From the NCBI GenBank assembly GCA_037447655.1, contig JBBHKE010000342.1:26391-76077 (forward strand): a stretch of DNA of 49,687 nucleotides, given 5' to 3'. The position numbers and the translations under genes are program-made. How positions within the stretch are numbered: the first letter of the stretch is position 1; each line of letters opens with the position of its first letter. Below, piece by piece: positions 1 to 10,051 of this stretch. This stretch comes from Zygnema cylindricum. Its lineage: Eukaryota > Streptophyta > Zygnematophyceae > Zygnematales > Zygnemataceae. Under the pieces are notes generated by a model that saw only the letters and a list, made by a program, of their open reading frames with translations, was not told where the DNA came from and made no database searches.

Positions 1-54
1 TAGTTCGGCTGCCAGCCAGAGCAGTCGGCTATACCTCAGCACGGCGAGAGTAAC

Positions 55-3000
55 CTGCAACTGTACGGCACATAGGACCGGCGGTATCCTGGCTGTGGGA
101 GAGCGGCACGACTCCATATCGGCTGACGAGACCGACCGTCGGCTTGATGCCCACGAGCGCGTGCGCAGAACTTGGGCTCAGAATGGAGCCGCTGGTTTCC
201 GATCCGATGGTCACTGTTGACTGAAGAAAAGAAAAAAGAAAATGTAAAAGAAAAAAGGAATAAGTTAAGAGTGTGTGTGTGAGAGAGAGGGAGAGAGAGG
301 GAGAGAGAGGGAAAGAGAGGGAGAGAAAACAGGCAAGTATGCGAAGAAAGTGTAAAATGAGCAGTCTAAAAAATGTGATAGATGCACTCGTTTCCGATCT
401 ACCAGTGACAGTTTCTTGGAAATTTAAAAAACAAACCAAGTTTAAAAAACGAACAAAAGGAAATTTAGGTTTTTTGCCACAGTTGTCTGCAAAAAAGTTT
501 GAAATCAAAACCTGCAAGCAGTAGGACAAGCTTTTTATATAAGCTGTCTCTTAGGGATTTTTAGGGTTTTACTCTTGTCCTTTTAAGATTGAAGAAAGAA
601 GATATGATGTGATGTGCGAGGTACTAGTTTCCGTACATTCGAACAATACGTTATGTCTTGTAGATTATAAATGAATTACAAGCGTGAATCGCTATTAGTG
701 TTAAATGTTTTTTTCGTCTCTTAAAACATCTTTTCTCCGTACACACATGTCCAATTTTAGATCTGACGGTTGCGATTGAAAGGTAAGATTCTCAGCTTCC
801 GATTGGTGGTCGCAAATTGAAAATCGGACAAGTGTGTACGGAGAAAAGATGTTTTAAGTGGCAAAAAAAACATTAACCTTAATAGCGATACACGGTGTAG
901 CTTTTGAAAATTAGAAATACAGTATGTTTTGTACTTATTAATGGATTACTGAAATTTTCGTACGCTATCGAAATGTAATTCAGTATGGAAGACGTGTTTC
1001 CTTTTTCGGAAGCGAACCGAATATAAGGGAATCAAAAAACAAACCAATTATAATAGACTCACGAAAATAAAAATAGTGTGGATAACATAAAACAGTTTCA
1101 GTTTCCGTTCCAGACTGAAGAGACACGGAGGATCAACATCGGTCATAAACAGTGTACGGACAGACTCGCTAACCAAACCAGTAACTAAGTAAAAAAAAAC
1201 GACGATAAACAGACGAATGAAGAGTAGACGAATAAAAATTCTAAATTAGTGTGGACAAATCAATACTGCACTGTACTGAAGTGTCCGTACCAGACTAGAT
1301 AAAAAAAAGACGATAAACAGAAGAATGAAAATAAGACCGACAAAATTGAAAATTCCGAAATTAGTGTGGACGACATAAATACCGTAGATTCCGTACCAGA
1401 CTGACGGCCGCCACGACAGCAGATCCGGAGGAGCTTCCGGACACGAGCGTCGGGGTCAGGACATTGGTGTACACTCCGGGAGCTACGGCCGAGGGAATAC
1501 CTCCGTACAAAGTGGCGTTAGGAGCATCCACAGTAATATTGTCGCGACGGTACCGTACGTACGGACACTGTACCAAAAATCAACAATTGGTTTAAGGTTT
1601 ACAGAATTGAAACAAAAAAATAACGACAAAACTAATTAAAGAAAATTGTCGATAATGTGCGACGATGGGTGGACGAATCGCAAGGGAATTGTTAATGAGA
1701 CGCACGAAAACTTGACCATTTACAGCGCTCCATCCGGAAACCGAGCGTCCTCTGTAATTGGCCCATTCGCTGAGGCCCGCCTTGGCGAGAATAACGGCGC
1801 CGTTAAATTTTAATCGCTTTACCAAAAAGGCTTCCGTGAATTTGCAGCCGAGCAGGGCGTAAGAACCTGCAAAACGTAATTAAAAAAGCCGTACAACATA
1901 GTACAAAAAGTTAAAAACGGAGGTGAGGAGAGGAAAAAAAGCCGTACAAAGTACAAAAAGTTAAAAACGGAGGTGAGGAGAGGAATCGGGATTTATGTTT
2001 ATATGTGAGAATGTTGGGAATTCGAGGTGAGGCAATTTTAAAATTTTAAAAAATTTTAACATCTATTGGAAAGCAGTAGGGAAAAATAAATTTTTCTGCT
2101 GAAAATTTTGAACAGGAATTATCCAGCGTTATGAAAAGTCGATCTAACTTTTTAGCGAATGACATTTTTTTTCATCTGTTATATACTTCATTTCACATTT
2201 CATAATTTCATTACTTTACATTTTCGAACCCTCAAAATATTCGTACTGTATTTTCCTTTTTCCGCACTCTGTACTTTCTATTATTCTTACTGTACTTTAA
2301 TTTAAATTCGGTAGAGTACAGTACTTTCATTTCGTACCATGTGTACTTTCATTAACCATCTGTACGGAACACATCGTACCTGCATCCGTACACAATTGTC
2401 GGATTTTCAATTTGAAACCGCCAATCGGAAGCTGAGACTCTCACCTTTCGATTGCAACCGTCGGATCCAAAATCCGATAAATATACGGAGAAAATATATT
2501 TTCCGCGACGAACAAAAACATTAACACTAATAGCGATTCACGGTGTACTGTCACGATTCATCGGCTCGGCATTGACGCTATACATCCTTACGTGTAAAAT
2601 GTAAATCTACCTCTTATTTCTGTACTTCTTCCTGCTGCACTTCTTCCTGCTGTCCTTCTTCCTGCTGTACTTCTTCCTGCTGTCCTTCTTCCTGCTGTAC
2701 TTCTTCCTGCTGTACTTCTTCCTGCTGTACTTCTTCCTGCTGTCCTTCTTCCTGCTGTTCTTCTTCCTGCTGTACTTCTTCCTGCTGTCCTTCTTCCTGC
2801 TGTCCTTCTTCCTGCTGTCCTTCTTCCCCTTTCTGTACTTTCATTTATACACATCCGTACGGCCGGTCCCGTACCTGAGGTGGTGTTCATCGGGTCGGCG
2901 TTGACGTTGTCCTTCAATTAGTTTAACTTCGGTACAGTACTTTCATTTCTTAACATTTGTACTTTCACTGTACATATCCGTACGGTCCGTACCATACCTG

Positions 3001-4106
3001 CAGTCGTGTTCATCGGGTCGGCGTTGACGTTGTCCTTGAGTACGACGGGAATGCCGTGCATCGGGCCGAGGCAGGCGGGCGCCTTGGCCTTGCGGCACTT
3101 CTTGGTGCGCTCGTAGTCTTTCTCGCCAGCGATCTTCATGGCGAGAGGGTTCAGCTCGATGATGGCGTTCAGGGTAGGGAGTCTGGCGAAAAAAAAAAAA
3201 AAAAGGACAAATGGTGAGAAGACAAAATAAATGGGAAAATCGACGATGTTATTAGCTTGGGAATCCTTCGGGAAATCAATAAAAAATGCTAGTGCACGCG
3301 GTAACATTAGAGCAAAAATCGAGTAAAACGTAGAAAGTAACAAGCAAATATTTACAAGCAGAAACAATAATTGTTGAAACGCATGACAATTCTACATATA
3401 CTAAATTACAAACTAAAATATACCGCACCGCTAATCGTTATTAGTGTTAACGTTTTTTTCGCCACTTAAAACATTTTTTCTCCGTACACACTTGTCGGAT
3501 TGTCAATCGGAGACAACCAATGGGAAGCTTAGAATCTTGCCTTCCAATAGCATCCATCGTTTTGACTATCCGACAAGTGTGTACGGAGAAAAAATGTTTT
3601 AAGTGACGAAAAAAACGTTAAACTCTAACAACGATTAGCATTGTAGCAACACCCTACGCCACTTACATACACTACCTACACCGTACAAATTCGCACTAAA
3701 AAAAAACTCATAAAATACACATTTCACACCGAATAAAAAACACAACAATTTCCATAAAACGACAAAACAAAATCTTCCCAAAACAAAACCTTCCCACAAT
3801 CTCCCCAAAAAATCTCACCAAGGTGCTTTTAAAAGTGGAAGGATTGCTATAATCCGCAATTCTCTTCAAATAACAAGCCACCAACATTTTCGCCGACAGC
3901 TTTTTCTTAAAATAGAGCATTTGGATTTCCATAACCGACAATTCCACCACTTGGGCGCAGTCAAAAGTCACTGCCAGCTGGCGGCGCGTGGTTGGCTCAA
4001 AAAGTACATCTTGTACGATGTGCGAATCCTCGCTGGAAGTGACACGTGGCACGGAGATAAAAAGGAGAGCCGCGAACACGGCAGAGAAAAGAAAAGAACT
4101 CGCCAT
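55..4106 (-). CDS. Secreted amidase-signature (AS) family hydrolase, exons 1-5, 3' part outside window
   Basis: AS-family enzymes hydrolyse amide bonds with a Ser-cisSer-Lys triad. Exons in reading order: exon 1 from ATG 4106 to 3819 or 3790; exon 2 3182-2998; exon 3 1866-1712; exon 4 1567-1397; exon 5 220-55, after which a GTTACT donor continues out of the window. All five exons read in one frame across GT-AG borders, except that the strong exon 1 donor (GTGAGA after 3819) is out of phase with exon 2; a weaker donor after 3790 restores phase but adds 9-10 residues. The N-terminus has a hydrophobic signal peptide (residues ~1-25, ends VTSS). Exon 2 carries the catalytic-Lys motif [11 protein letters not shown], exon 4 the cis-Ser motif SGSSSGSAV, exon 5 the nucleophile motif IGSETSGSI followed by QDTAGPM. 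The triad is therefore intact and the protein is probably secreted or ER-routed. Substrate unknown; about 330 residues are visible of a usual 450-600. Family call seen from motifs; function inferred. Confidence 0.88.
679..897. mobile_element. MITE, TA-duplication family, in amidase intron 4
   Basis: A 219-bp element with long terminal inverted repeats (~75 bp per arm; inner arms share TCTCCGTACACAC / GTGTGTACGGAGA). It is flanked by TA on both sides (677-678 and 898-899). The outer ends read CAAGCGTGAATCGC and, inverted, CACCGTGTATCGC. No coding capacity. The TA duplication fits Tc1/mariner-type mobilisation (inference). Confidence 0.75.
1080..1410 (-). repeat. Degenerate tandem repeat that includes copies of the exon 4 splice donor
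   Basis: Three diverged copies of a ~110-150-bp unit, each with GTGTGGA..ACATAA-like, CGATAAACAGA.GAATGAA-like and CCGTACCAGACT-like words. The last copy contains the true exon 4/intron 4 border (minus strand CAGTCTG|GTACGGA at 1397/1396). The copy near 1290 preserves TAGTCTG|GTACGGA and the copy near 1110 has the GT changed to GA. Confidence 0.55.
1888..1984. repeat. Tandem duplication of a ~45-bp unit in amidase intron 2
   Basis: Two nearly identical copies (from 1888 and from 1941) of a unit that starts GCCGTACAA and ends GGTGAGGAGAGGA. The unit lies just upstream, on the plus strand, of exon 3's acceptor and is non-coding. Confidence 0.8.
2380..2547. mobile_element. Left-truncated or diverged MITE of the 679-897 family
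   Basis: The right half matches the family well: it ends AATAGCGATTCACGGTG followed by TA at 2546-2547, with ACGGAGAAAATATATTTTCCG before it. The left arm shares ATCCGTACACAATTGTCGG, but the terminal ~30 bp are not recognisable. It lies in amidase intron 2. Confidence 0.55.
2621..2827. repeat. 15-bp minisatellite in amidase intron 2 (~14 copies)
   Basis: Uninterrupted tandem copies of TTCTTCCTGCTGTAC or TTCTTCCTGCTGTCC, with the two variants interspersed. Because the unit is a multiple of three, it stays open in several minus-strand frames (a [10 protein letters not shown] pentapeptide in one). It lies between exons 2 and 3, so translation is not expected. Confidence 0.9.
2840..2917 (-). pseudogene. 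Duplicated 3' end of amidase exon 2 with its splice donor
   Basis: The minus strand repeats the last ~14 codons of exon 2 ([12 protein letters not shown]) and then a donor-like CAG|GTACGG. The true copy is at 2998-3050. The neighbouring intronic words (GTACTTTCATTT, CATCCGTACGG) are duplicated with it. There is no convincing acceptor of its own and the exon body is missing, so it is a relic or a cryptic splice site. Confidence 0.75.
3421..3645. mobile_element. MITE of the 679-897 family, in amidase intron 1
   Basis: A ~225-bp element with ~80-bp inverted arms. The left arm starts CCGCTAATCGTTATTAGTG and the right arm ends inverted GCTAATCGTTGTTAGAG. Arms share ACACTTGTCGGAT and ATCCGACAAGTGT. 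Flanking TA is present on both sides; the outermost few bases differ between ends. This is the third family member inside the amidase introns. Confidence 0.75.
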
Positions 4107-4226
4107 TGTACGGAAAAAACTTTTTCCTGAAAAAAGAGAAAAAAAAACAAAACACAAAAAAGAAAAAAAATGGTTTAGTCAATTTTCGGATCAACAAAGT
4201 AAACGGCACACAAATTTTTTTTTTTG

Positions 4227-4239
4227 TTTTATAAAATAG
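4227..4239 (-). promoter_or_regulatory. TATA-like box upstream of the amidase ATG
   Basis: On the minus strand the segment reads CTATTTTATAAAA, about 120 bases upstream of the ATG at 4106, followed by an A/T-rich leader. This is a plausible core promoter, but the whole region is A/T rich, so the match could be chance. Confidence 0.22.
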
Positions 4240-5994
4240 AAAAAAGGGACAATTATGGAAATTGTGCGCTAAAAAAAATAACGTTTTTTGCAAAGTCCTT
4301 TTCAGGTACAACTATAATGAAACAAAAATAAAACAAAAAAACAAAAAAATCTGGATCTGCAAATAATTAACATCTCTTAGAGTATAATCGAATGAGAAAA
4401 TTAAAACCGAAAAAAACGACAAAATGATACTAAAAAACGGCACCGGCGTAGAAAATCAACTGAAAAAACAATTTAAAGTACTAACAAAAAATCAATTTAA
4501 GATTCAGTGCGCACGATACGATCAGCAAGGAAGAAGAGTAAATAAGGAATTTCATAAAAGACTAATTTCATATAAAGGAGGAAATTTCATAAAAAGGGGG
4601 AAATTAGCTTACTAGTAAAAAATTGAGAGAGAAAAGTGAAGGCTTTGATTCGAGGAGAGAGGAGTGAAACAATTTATAGATTCAACGTACGGCTGAGTGT
4701 GACGTTACATACCTGGTTCCGTACAATACTTTCTGAGCTTCAGGTTTGGAAATTAGCCACGTCCGCACAAAGGTACGGACGAGCCCTAAACACTTGTCAG
4801 GAACAGGTTCGTGATGTCACTGCTTCGGAAACGTACGGCTAATTGAAAAGGACAATTTTGTTGGTGACACGTAATAGATATTAGGTTCGTACTTCGTAAG
4901 GCACGGTAAGGGCTTCGGTAACTGTACGGTCAATGAAAGGGCAAACACCCGCCAATGTTATAGTGACACGTAGAAATCTATAGCAAGGGATTCTCTTTTC
5001 GGATAATGATGATCACGTGGCCCGTTTACAGTACGTTTCTGCGCTAATTCCGTACATATCTCGGTCTTGTTTTTTAGTGCGTTTGTTTTTGTCCTATTGT
5101 TACACAAATAAACCTTTGTCAGAATCGTTCACTCGTTATAGTTCTGATAGATTAGCTCGTAAATAGTGTGTACAAAATGAATAAGGACACACACGCTTTT
5201 CCAAAATACAAATCAATCTATGACTTGTACGGATTGTATTTTTCGGAGACATTACAGCGATTGGGCAAAGATCAAATCCAGAAGATCGCAAAACGAATAT
5301 AATTTTTTGCCGTACGTTGTCAGGATCAATTTTTTTTTTTTTTGTAGCATCTTCCCGTAGATATCGACAAGATTCAGAAGTACTGTACCGTTTGGATTGG
5401 CTGGCCAGCTATCATGTGATTGTACCATGTGGACACAGATAACCAATAAAATCAGTGAACGCCTATAACACACGTGTATTTTCCCGCCAATCAAAAGAGC
5501 TCATTTGCTGAAGTTTGAAACGAGGTTCGGTATAGATTCTGGCAATCTGGTTCGGGACCAGACGAATGGCAGAACTGGTTACAGTCGTACTTTCTTTGTA
5601 TGACGTTAATTGCCCATAAGAAAAAAAACGAGTAGTTTCAAGGAAATTACGTAATACGCCAAAACATCTGCATTTGCGCAGCCTTGCCGTACAGAAGGTG
5701 CGGGAGAGGCGTTTTGGACCTTGCGGTAAAGCACTGTAGTTTGGTTGGGTGCTTTCCGAGCCTCAGGCTGGAAATCAGCCACGGCTCGAATAAATAGGAC
5801 GAACGGTCCCAATGGTTTGTCGGAGATGTTCGTACGTCAGCTGCAAAGTACGAACAATCTGCTGGATGCACGTGTAAGATATCTGTACCGTTTTTATTCT
5901 TTTTGGGGGTTGGATAATGACGTGGCTTGTCCCCAGTATTACTGTACTGTAGTTTTTTTGGTCCTGGACTCCTGGATGTATATTCGATTACGAT
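4240..5994. other. Spacer upstream of the amidase, no gene recognised
   Basis: A/T-rich, GTAC-rich DNA with only short unrelated open frames. Two segments (about 4720-4850 and 5740-5860) share a diverged block containing CTT.C.GAGC.TCAGG.T.GGAAAT.AGCCACG, so part of the spacer is duplicated. A T-tract lies at 5331-5343. No gene, tRNA or LTR seen. Confidence 0.5.
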
Positions 5995-6261
5995 CATAGA
6001 TGTCCAATTCGTACGGATTTTGACTTTTTTACGAAAACTACGTATTATTCGTTTGTTTCGTAGCTTTCGTAAATTTCGTACGTCTCACTCTGTACGAAAA
6101 ATTGAACGGACACTAAAAAAATTGCTTCATTTGCGCGCGCGTATTTTTTGTCTTCCACTCCGTCTTCAGAAGGAAGCCGCCGTTGGAGACGCCGTCAATT
6201 CCGCCGCTCGTCGTTTGTTCGTTTCACTTTTCAGTTTTGCAATTTCGCTACATTTGCGCGC

Positions 6262-6495
6262 GCGTATTTTTATCTGAGGCGTAATTTTGGCGTCTCGCGC
6301 GTGTATTTTTATCTGAGCGGCGAGCCGCGGAATTTATGGCGTCTCGCACGCGTATTTTTATCTGAGCGGCGGGCCGGGGAATTTATGGCGTCTCGCACGC
6401 GAATATTCATCTGAGCGACGAGTCGCGGAATTTATGACGTCTCGCACGCGTATTTTATCTGAGCGGCGAGCGGCAGAATTTATGGCATCTCCAAC
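6262..6495. repeat. ~49-bp tandem array in the left foldback arm
   Basis: About five units built of ATCTGAGCGGCGAGC, GCGGAATTTATGGCGTCTC and GCACGCGTATTTTT, diverging by point changes and small indels. Locally much richer in G+C and CpG than the surroundings. Confidence 0.8.
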
Positions 6496-6749
6496 GGCGG
6501 CTTCCTTGAGCCGTTTTGCGTCATTTGCGCGCGCGTATTTTCATGTCCTCCACTCCGTCTTTAGAAGGAAGCCGCCGTTGGAGACGCTGTAAATTACGGC
6601 GCTCTCCGCGAGTTCGTTGCACTTTTAGTTTTTTAGGGTATTGAATATTGAATTTTTTTGAAATTTGAAAGTCCAAAAAAGTACGAATTTTACGTACGAA
6701 TTTTAAAAGTTTGAAATTGTTTTATGCGCACTCTACGTAGTATTCGTTA

Positions 6750-7231
6750 CACCGCGAATCGTAATTAGAGTAATGAAAAAAATAAATTACAAAAACTAAA
6801 AAAAAAAAGAGTAATGAACGCTAATTTATGTGATAGAGTTGTTTCAACTATGAAGTTTACTACTCTAATTTGGCACGCTAATATCCTCTACTGTAAATAA
6901 GGTATTCGTACAGAATTTGGCAGAACGTACAGTTTATCGTCACTATGACGTTTGCACTACGCGGTTTGTTAAAACGCAGTTACATGATAACGCCTGTATT
7001 AAATCATTATTTGTACTTTTTTACTTCATAGAGTACAAATTTCCACGGTCGAAGGTCGTCCGTACTCCACACTATTTAAAACGAACCTATATTAGAATTG
7101 AAAACGCTAATTAAAATTTACCTTAAATATAATAATTAAAAAATTAGAATCATTTACTCTATTTCATGTGATAGAGTCGAAATTTTGAGCAGCAGAATTA
7201 GAGTAATTAACTCTAATTACGATTCGCGATG
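6750..7231. mobile_element. MITE inserted at the foldback centre (TA duplication)
   Basis: A 482-bp element with ends CACCGCGAATCGTAATTAG and inverted CATCGCGAATCGTAATTAG. TA lies on both sides (6748-6749, 7232-7233). The internal sequence matches the element at 8625-9234, including TCGTCCGTACT.CACACTATT. No transposase frame. An open frame at 6917-7114 lies inside and is not recognised. Confidence 0.8.
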
Positions 7232-7233
7232 TA

Positions 7234-7458
7234 GTTTACTCCGTGCGTTTTATGCGCATAGGACATCTATGGGCATAAATCCATCGACGTCAAACATTAC
7301 AAACATTACAGCTAGTACATAAGTCGTACACAATCTCTGTACAACTCCTCACGTACCAAAGAACAAAACGTACGAACTAAAAAATATTGTTCGATGTTAT
7401 TAAGCGAGTTACGTTTTAAACATAAATGTCCTATGCGCATAAAACGCACAGAGTAAAC
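7234..7458. mobile_element. Second MITE stacked at the foldback centre (TA duplication)
   Basis: A 225-bp element with ~38-bp terminal inverted repeats starting GTTTACTCCGTGCG and ending inverted GTTTACTCTGTGCG. It abuts the TA that ends the preceding MITE and is followed by TA at 7459-7460, then by the right foldback arm. Non-coding. Confidence 0.75.
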
Positions 7459-7714
7459 TAACGAATACTACGTATAGTGCGCATAAAACGATTTCAAACT
7501 TTTAAAATTCGTACTTAAAATTCGTTATTTTTTAGACTTTCAAATTTCAAAAAAATTCAATATTCAATGCCCTAAAAAACTGAAAAGTGCAACGAACTCG
7601 CGGCGAGCGTCGTAATTTACAACGTCTCCAACGACGGCTTCTTTCTTGAGACGAAGTGGAGGTGGATAAAAATACGCGCGCGCAAATGACGCAAAACGGC
7701 TCAAGGAAGCCGCC

Positions 7715-8005
7715 GTTGGAGATGCCATAAATTCCGCGGCTCGCCGCTCAGATAAAATACGCGTGCGAGACGTCATATTTTATGCGGCTCGCTGCTCAGC
7801 TAAAAATACACGTGTAAGACGCCATAAGTTCCACAGCTCGCCGCTTGGATATAAATACGCGCGCGAGACGCCATAAATTCTGCGGCTCGCCGCTCATTTA
7901 AAAATATGCATGCGAGACGCGATAAATTCCGCGGCTCGCCGCTCAGATAAAAATACACGCGCGAGACGCCAAAAATTCCGCCGCTTGCCGCTCAGATAAA
8001 AAATA
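7715..8005. repeat. ~49-bp tandem array in the right foldback arm (inverted)
   Basis: Inverted counterpart of the left-arm array with five to six units (GAGACGCCATAAATTC, GCGGCTCGCCGCTCAGATA). Copy number and variants differ from the left arm, so the arms have evolved independently since inversion. Confidence 0.8.
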
Positions 8006-8287
8006 TGCGCGCGCAAATGAAGCGAATGTGCAAAACTGGAAAGTGCAACAAACAAGCGACGAGCGGCGGAATTGACAACGTCTTCAATGGTGACTTCCTT
8101 CTGAAGACGGAGTGGAAGACACAAAAAATATGCGCGCGCAAATGAAGCAATTTTTATATAGTGCCCGTACAAATCTGCGTACAGTGTGAGACGTACGAAA
8201 TTAACAAACGCTACGAAACAAACGAATACTACGTAGTTTTCGTAAAAAAGTCAAAATCCGTACGAATTGGACATCTATGGTTTCAAA

Positions 8288-8593
8288 CATAGTTCAAAAG
8301 TAGGCGTTTTTATGGTAGGCCTTTGGTCGGCGCCTTTATCGTAAGTTGTGTTATGGGCTTTTCGTGTGATCTTCTTAGATCGCTAATTTGAGCTGCGATC
8401 GTCCGATCGTTCGAATCTGATGGTTTAAATAATCATTTTTTGTTTAAATGTTTTAATTGGTCCAATTTTTTATACGAATACTTTGATTGGTCCAAATAGG
8501 TCTGAATACAATATGAGTCTTAAGGTCATATTATATGTTTTGCATACAATAGGCATATTGTACGGGCCTACTTTCACCTACTTTTGAACTATG
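8288..8593. mobile_element. Non-autonomous hAT-like element, 306 bp, exact 8-bp target duplication
   Basis: Ends read CATAGTTCAAAAGTAGG and its inverse. The 8-mer GTTTCAAA lies directly left (8280-8287) and right (8594-8601). It is inserted immediately after the foldback element's end. Relatives lie at 9596-10051 and 49562-49687. An 8-bp duplication is typical of hAT elements (established); assignment is inferred because no transposase is present. Confidence 0.85.
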
Positions 8594-8624
8594 GTTTCAA
8601 ATGGTCGAACTATGATGTTAAGTA

Positions 8625-9234
8625 CACCGTGAATCATTATTAGAGTAAATAAAAAATTCGAGTATAAAAACAAAAAAAAACAATTAGAGTTATGAACCCT
8701 AATTTGTGTGATATAACTTTTTCACTGAGGAAGTTTACTCTAATTTGTTAAGTACTCTGTATTGGGTTATGTCGGCAATAATTATCCGCGCTGTAATTAT
8801 GAACACTAAATTACGTATATGTACAAAATCAGTCCGTATAGTTTGACGTCATTATGACTTAGTACTATTTGTCGCGCTGAATGTCAGTTAATGTTCACAC
8901 TGACGACGATGCTGTCGACGGACGAGATTTATGCGAACGACTTTTTTTCGATGTGATTGATTCTTTTGTTTAATGTAATTTCACGTGCGAGCGTGATTCT
9001 ATTAAATCATTATTTGTATCTTTTTACTTATAAAAGTACGAGTCTGCACGGTCGGACGTCGTCCGTACTACACACTATTTAAAGCGAACCTATATTATAT
9101 TTTTTTACGCTAATTAAACCTTACCTTAAATAGTATAATGAAAAATTTAGAATCATCTACTTTATTTAAGGTGATGTAGTCGAAATTTAGGGCGACCGAA
9201 TTAGCGTTATTTACTCTAATTACGATTCGCTGTG
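8625..9234. mobile_element. MITE of the 6750-7231 family, larger copy
   Basis: 610 bp with ends CACCGTGAATCATTATTAG and inverted CACAGCGAATCGTAATTAG, flanked by TA (8623-8624, 9235-9236). The right half aligns with the 6750 copy; the left half holds ~130 extra bases. No protein-coding potential seen. Confidence 0.75.
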
Positions 9235-9273
9235 TACAGGTATGGGTTTCGAACAAGCCCCCATACAAGTGTG

Positions 9274-9350
9274 GGACCTTCGGCACCTCGCGCGGACCTT
9301 CGACACCTCGCGCGGACCTTCGACACCTCGCGCGGACCTTCGTCACCTCT
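9274..9350. repeat. 20-bp tandem repeat (~4 copies)
   Basis: Copies of GGACCTTCGACACCTCGCGC with few changes, just outside the preceding MITE. G+C-rich island in A/T-rich spacer; function not apparent. Confidence 0.85.
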
Positions 9351-9595
9351 TGGGAGCGGTACAGTACATTACAGTGCAGTATAGGTAAGTACTGTAGTTA
9401 CTGTGATGTTAGCGAACACTGAGCATCCTTTAACATTTTACGGTAACTTTTTCTCTACTGTGGACTGTTAAATTTGAGATGGAATCGTGCGCCCACGATT
9501 TGCTTGCCGTTTTTTGACACTTTTGGGGGACATTTCCATTGAAATCTGTTCTAGTGTGATTTTGGCGAAACGGGGATCAGTTCAGAACTTCAGAT

Positions 9596-10051
9596 CATAT
9601 TTAAAAAGTAGATGACCGTACGCCCATACAATGTGCCTATTGTATGCAAAACATACAATACGGCCTTAAGACCCATATTGTATTTGCCGCAAAATGAAAT
9701 AAAATAGTAACAGGGTTGAGTTGCACATGGATCGATAGAGAATTAAACGTCATGTCTAAATTTGAAAAAAGAATCGGACAAAAAAATATTTCCTGTGAGT
9801 TTTGAGCGACTTTTTAGTTAAACCGTCAGATTTGGACGATCTGACGGTCGTTGATGAAAGTAACGATCTAAGAAGATCACATGAAAAGCCCATAACACAA
9901 CTTACGATAGGACTATCGTCAGATTCGGACGATCGGACGGTCGCTGATGAAAGTAGCGATCTAAGAAGATCACATGGAAAGCCCGTAACACAACTTACGC
10001 TAAAGGCGGCCTACAAAAGGCCTACCAAAAAACGCATACTTTTGAACTATG
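9596..10051. mobile_element. Non-autonomous hAT-like element, longer relative of 8288-8593
   Basis: The right end CTTTTGAACTATG matches the family. The left end CATATTTAAAAAGTAG is diverged. The left flank CTTCAGAT and right flank GTTCAGAT differ at one of eight bases, consistent with an old 8-bp duplication. Internally a ~95-bp unit (from GATTTGGACGAT and GATTCGGACGAT) is tandemly duplicated. That duplication creates the open frame at 9802-10065, which is not a gene. Confidence 0.75.

Larger units (their letters stand above)
5995..8279. mobile_element. Foldback (long-inverted-repeat) DNA transposon, 2.3 kb
   Basis: The left arm (5995-6747) and right arm (7461-8279) are inverted copies, about 750-820 bp each. 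Outer ends read CATAGATGTCCAATTCG and its inverse. Inner ends meet at a near-perfect palindrome around AGTATTCGT/ACGAATACT. Each arm contains a tandem array of ~49-bp units and two copies of GCCGCCGTTGGAGA-type sequence. No transposase frame survives; open frames here are arm artefacts. Flanking 8-mers (ATTACGAT and GTTTCAAA) do not match. The CATAGATGT end is shared with the element at 12830-13990, suggesting a hAT-like origin (inference). Confidence 0.8.

Noticed and set aside
273-524. 83-residue plus-strand protein starting with an Arg/Glu run
   Set aside because: It is antisense to amidase intron 4 and its start is a GAGAGAGG simple repeat.
2588-2917. Repeat-rich 109-residue protein on the minus strand
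   Set aside because: It is the 15-bp minisatellite read in frame plus the duplicated exon edge, inside an amidase intron.
5927-6414. Overlapping basic proteins near 6 kb
   Set aside because: They lie within the foldback left arm and its 49-bp array; no start context or domain.
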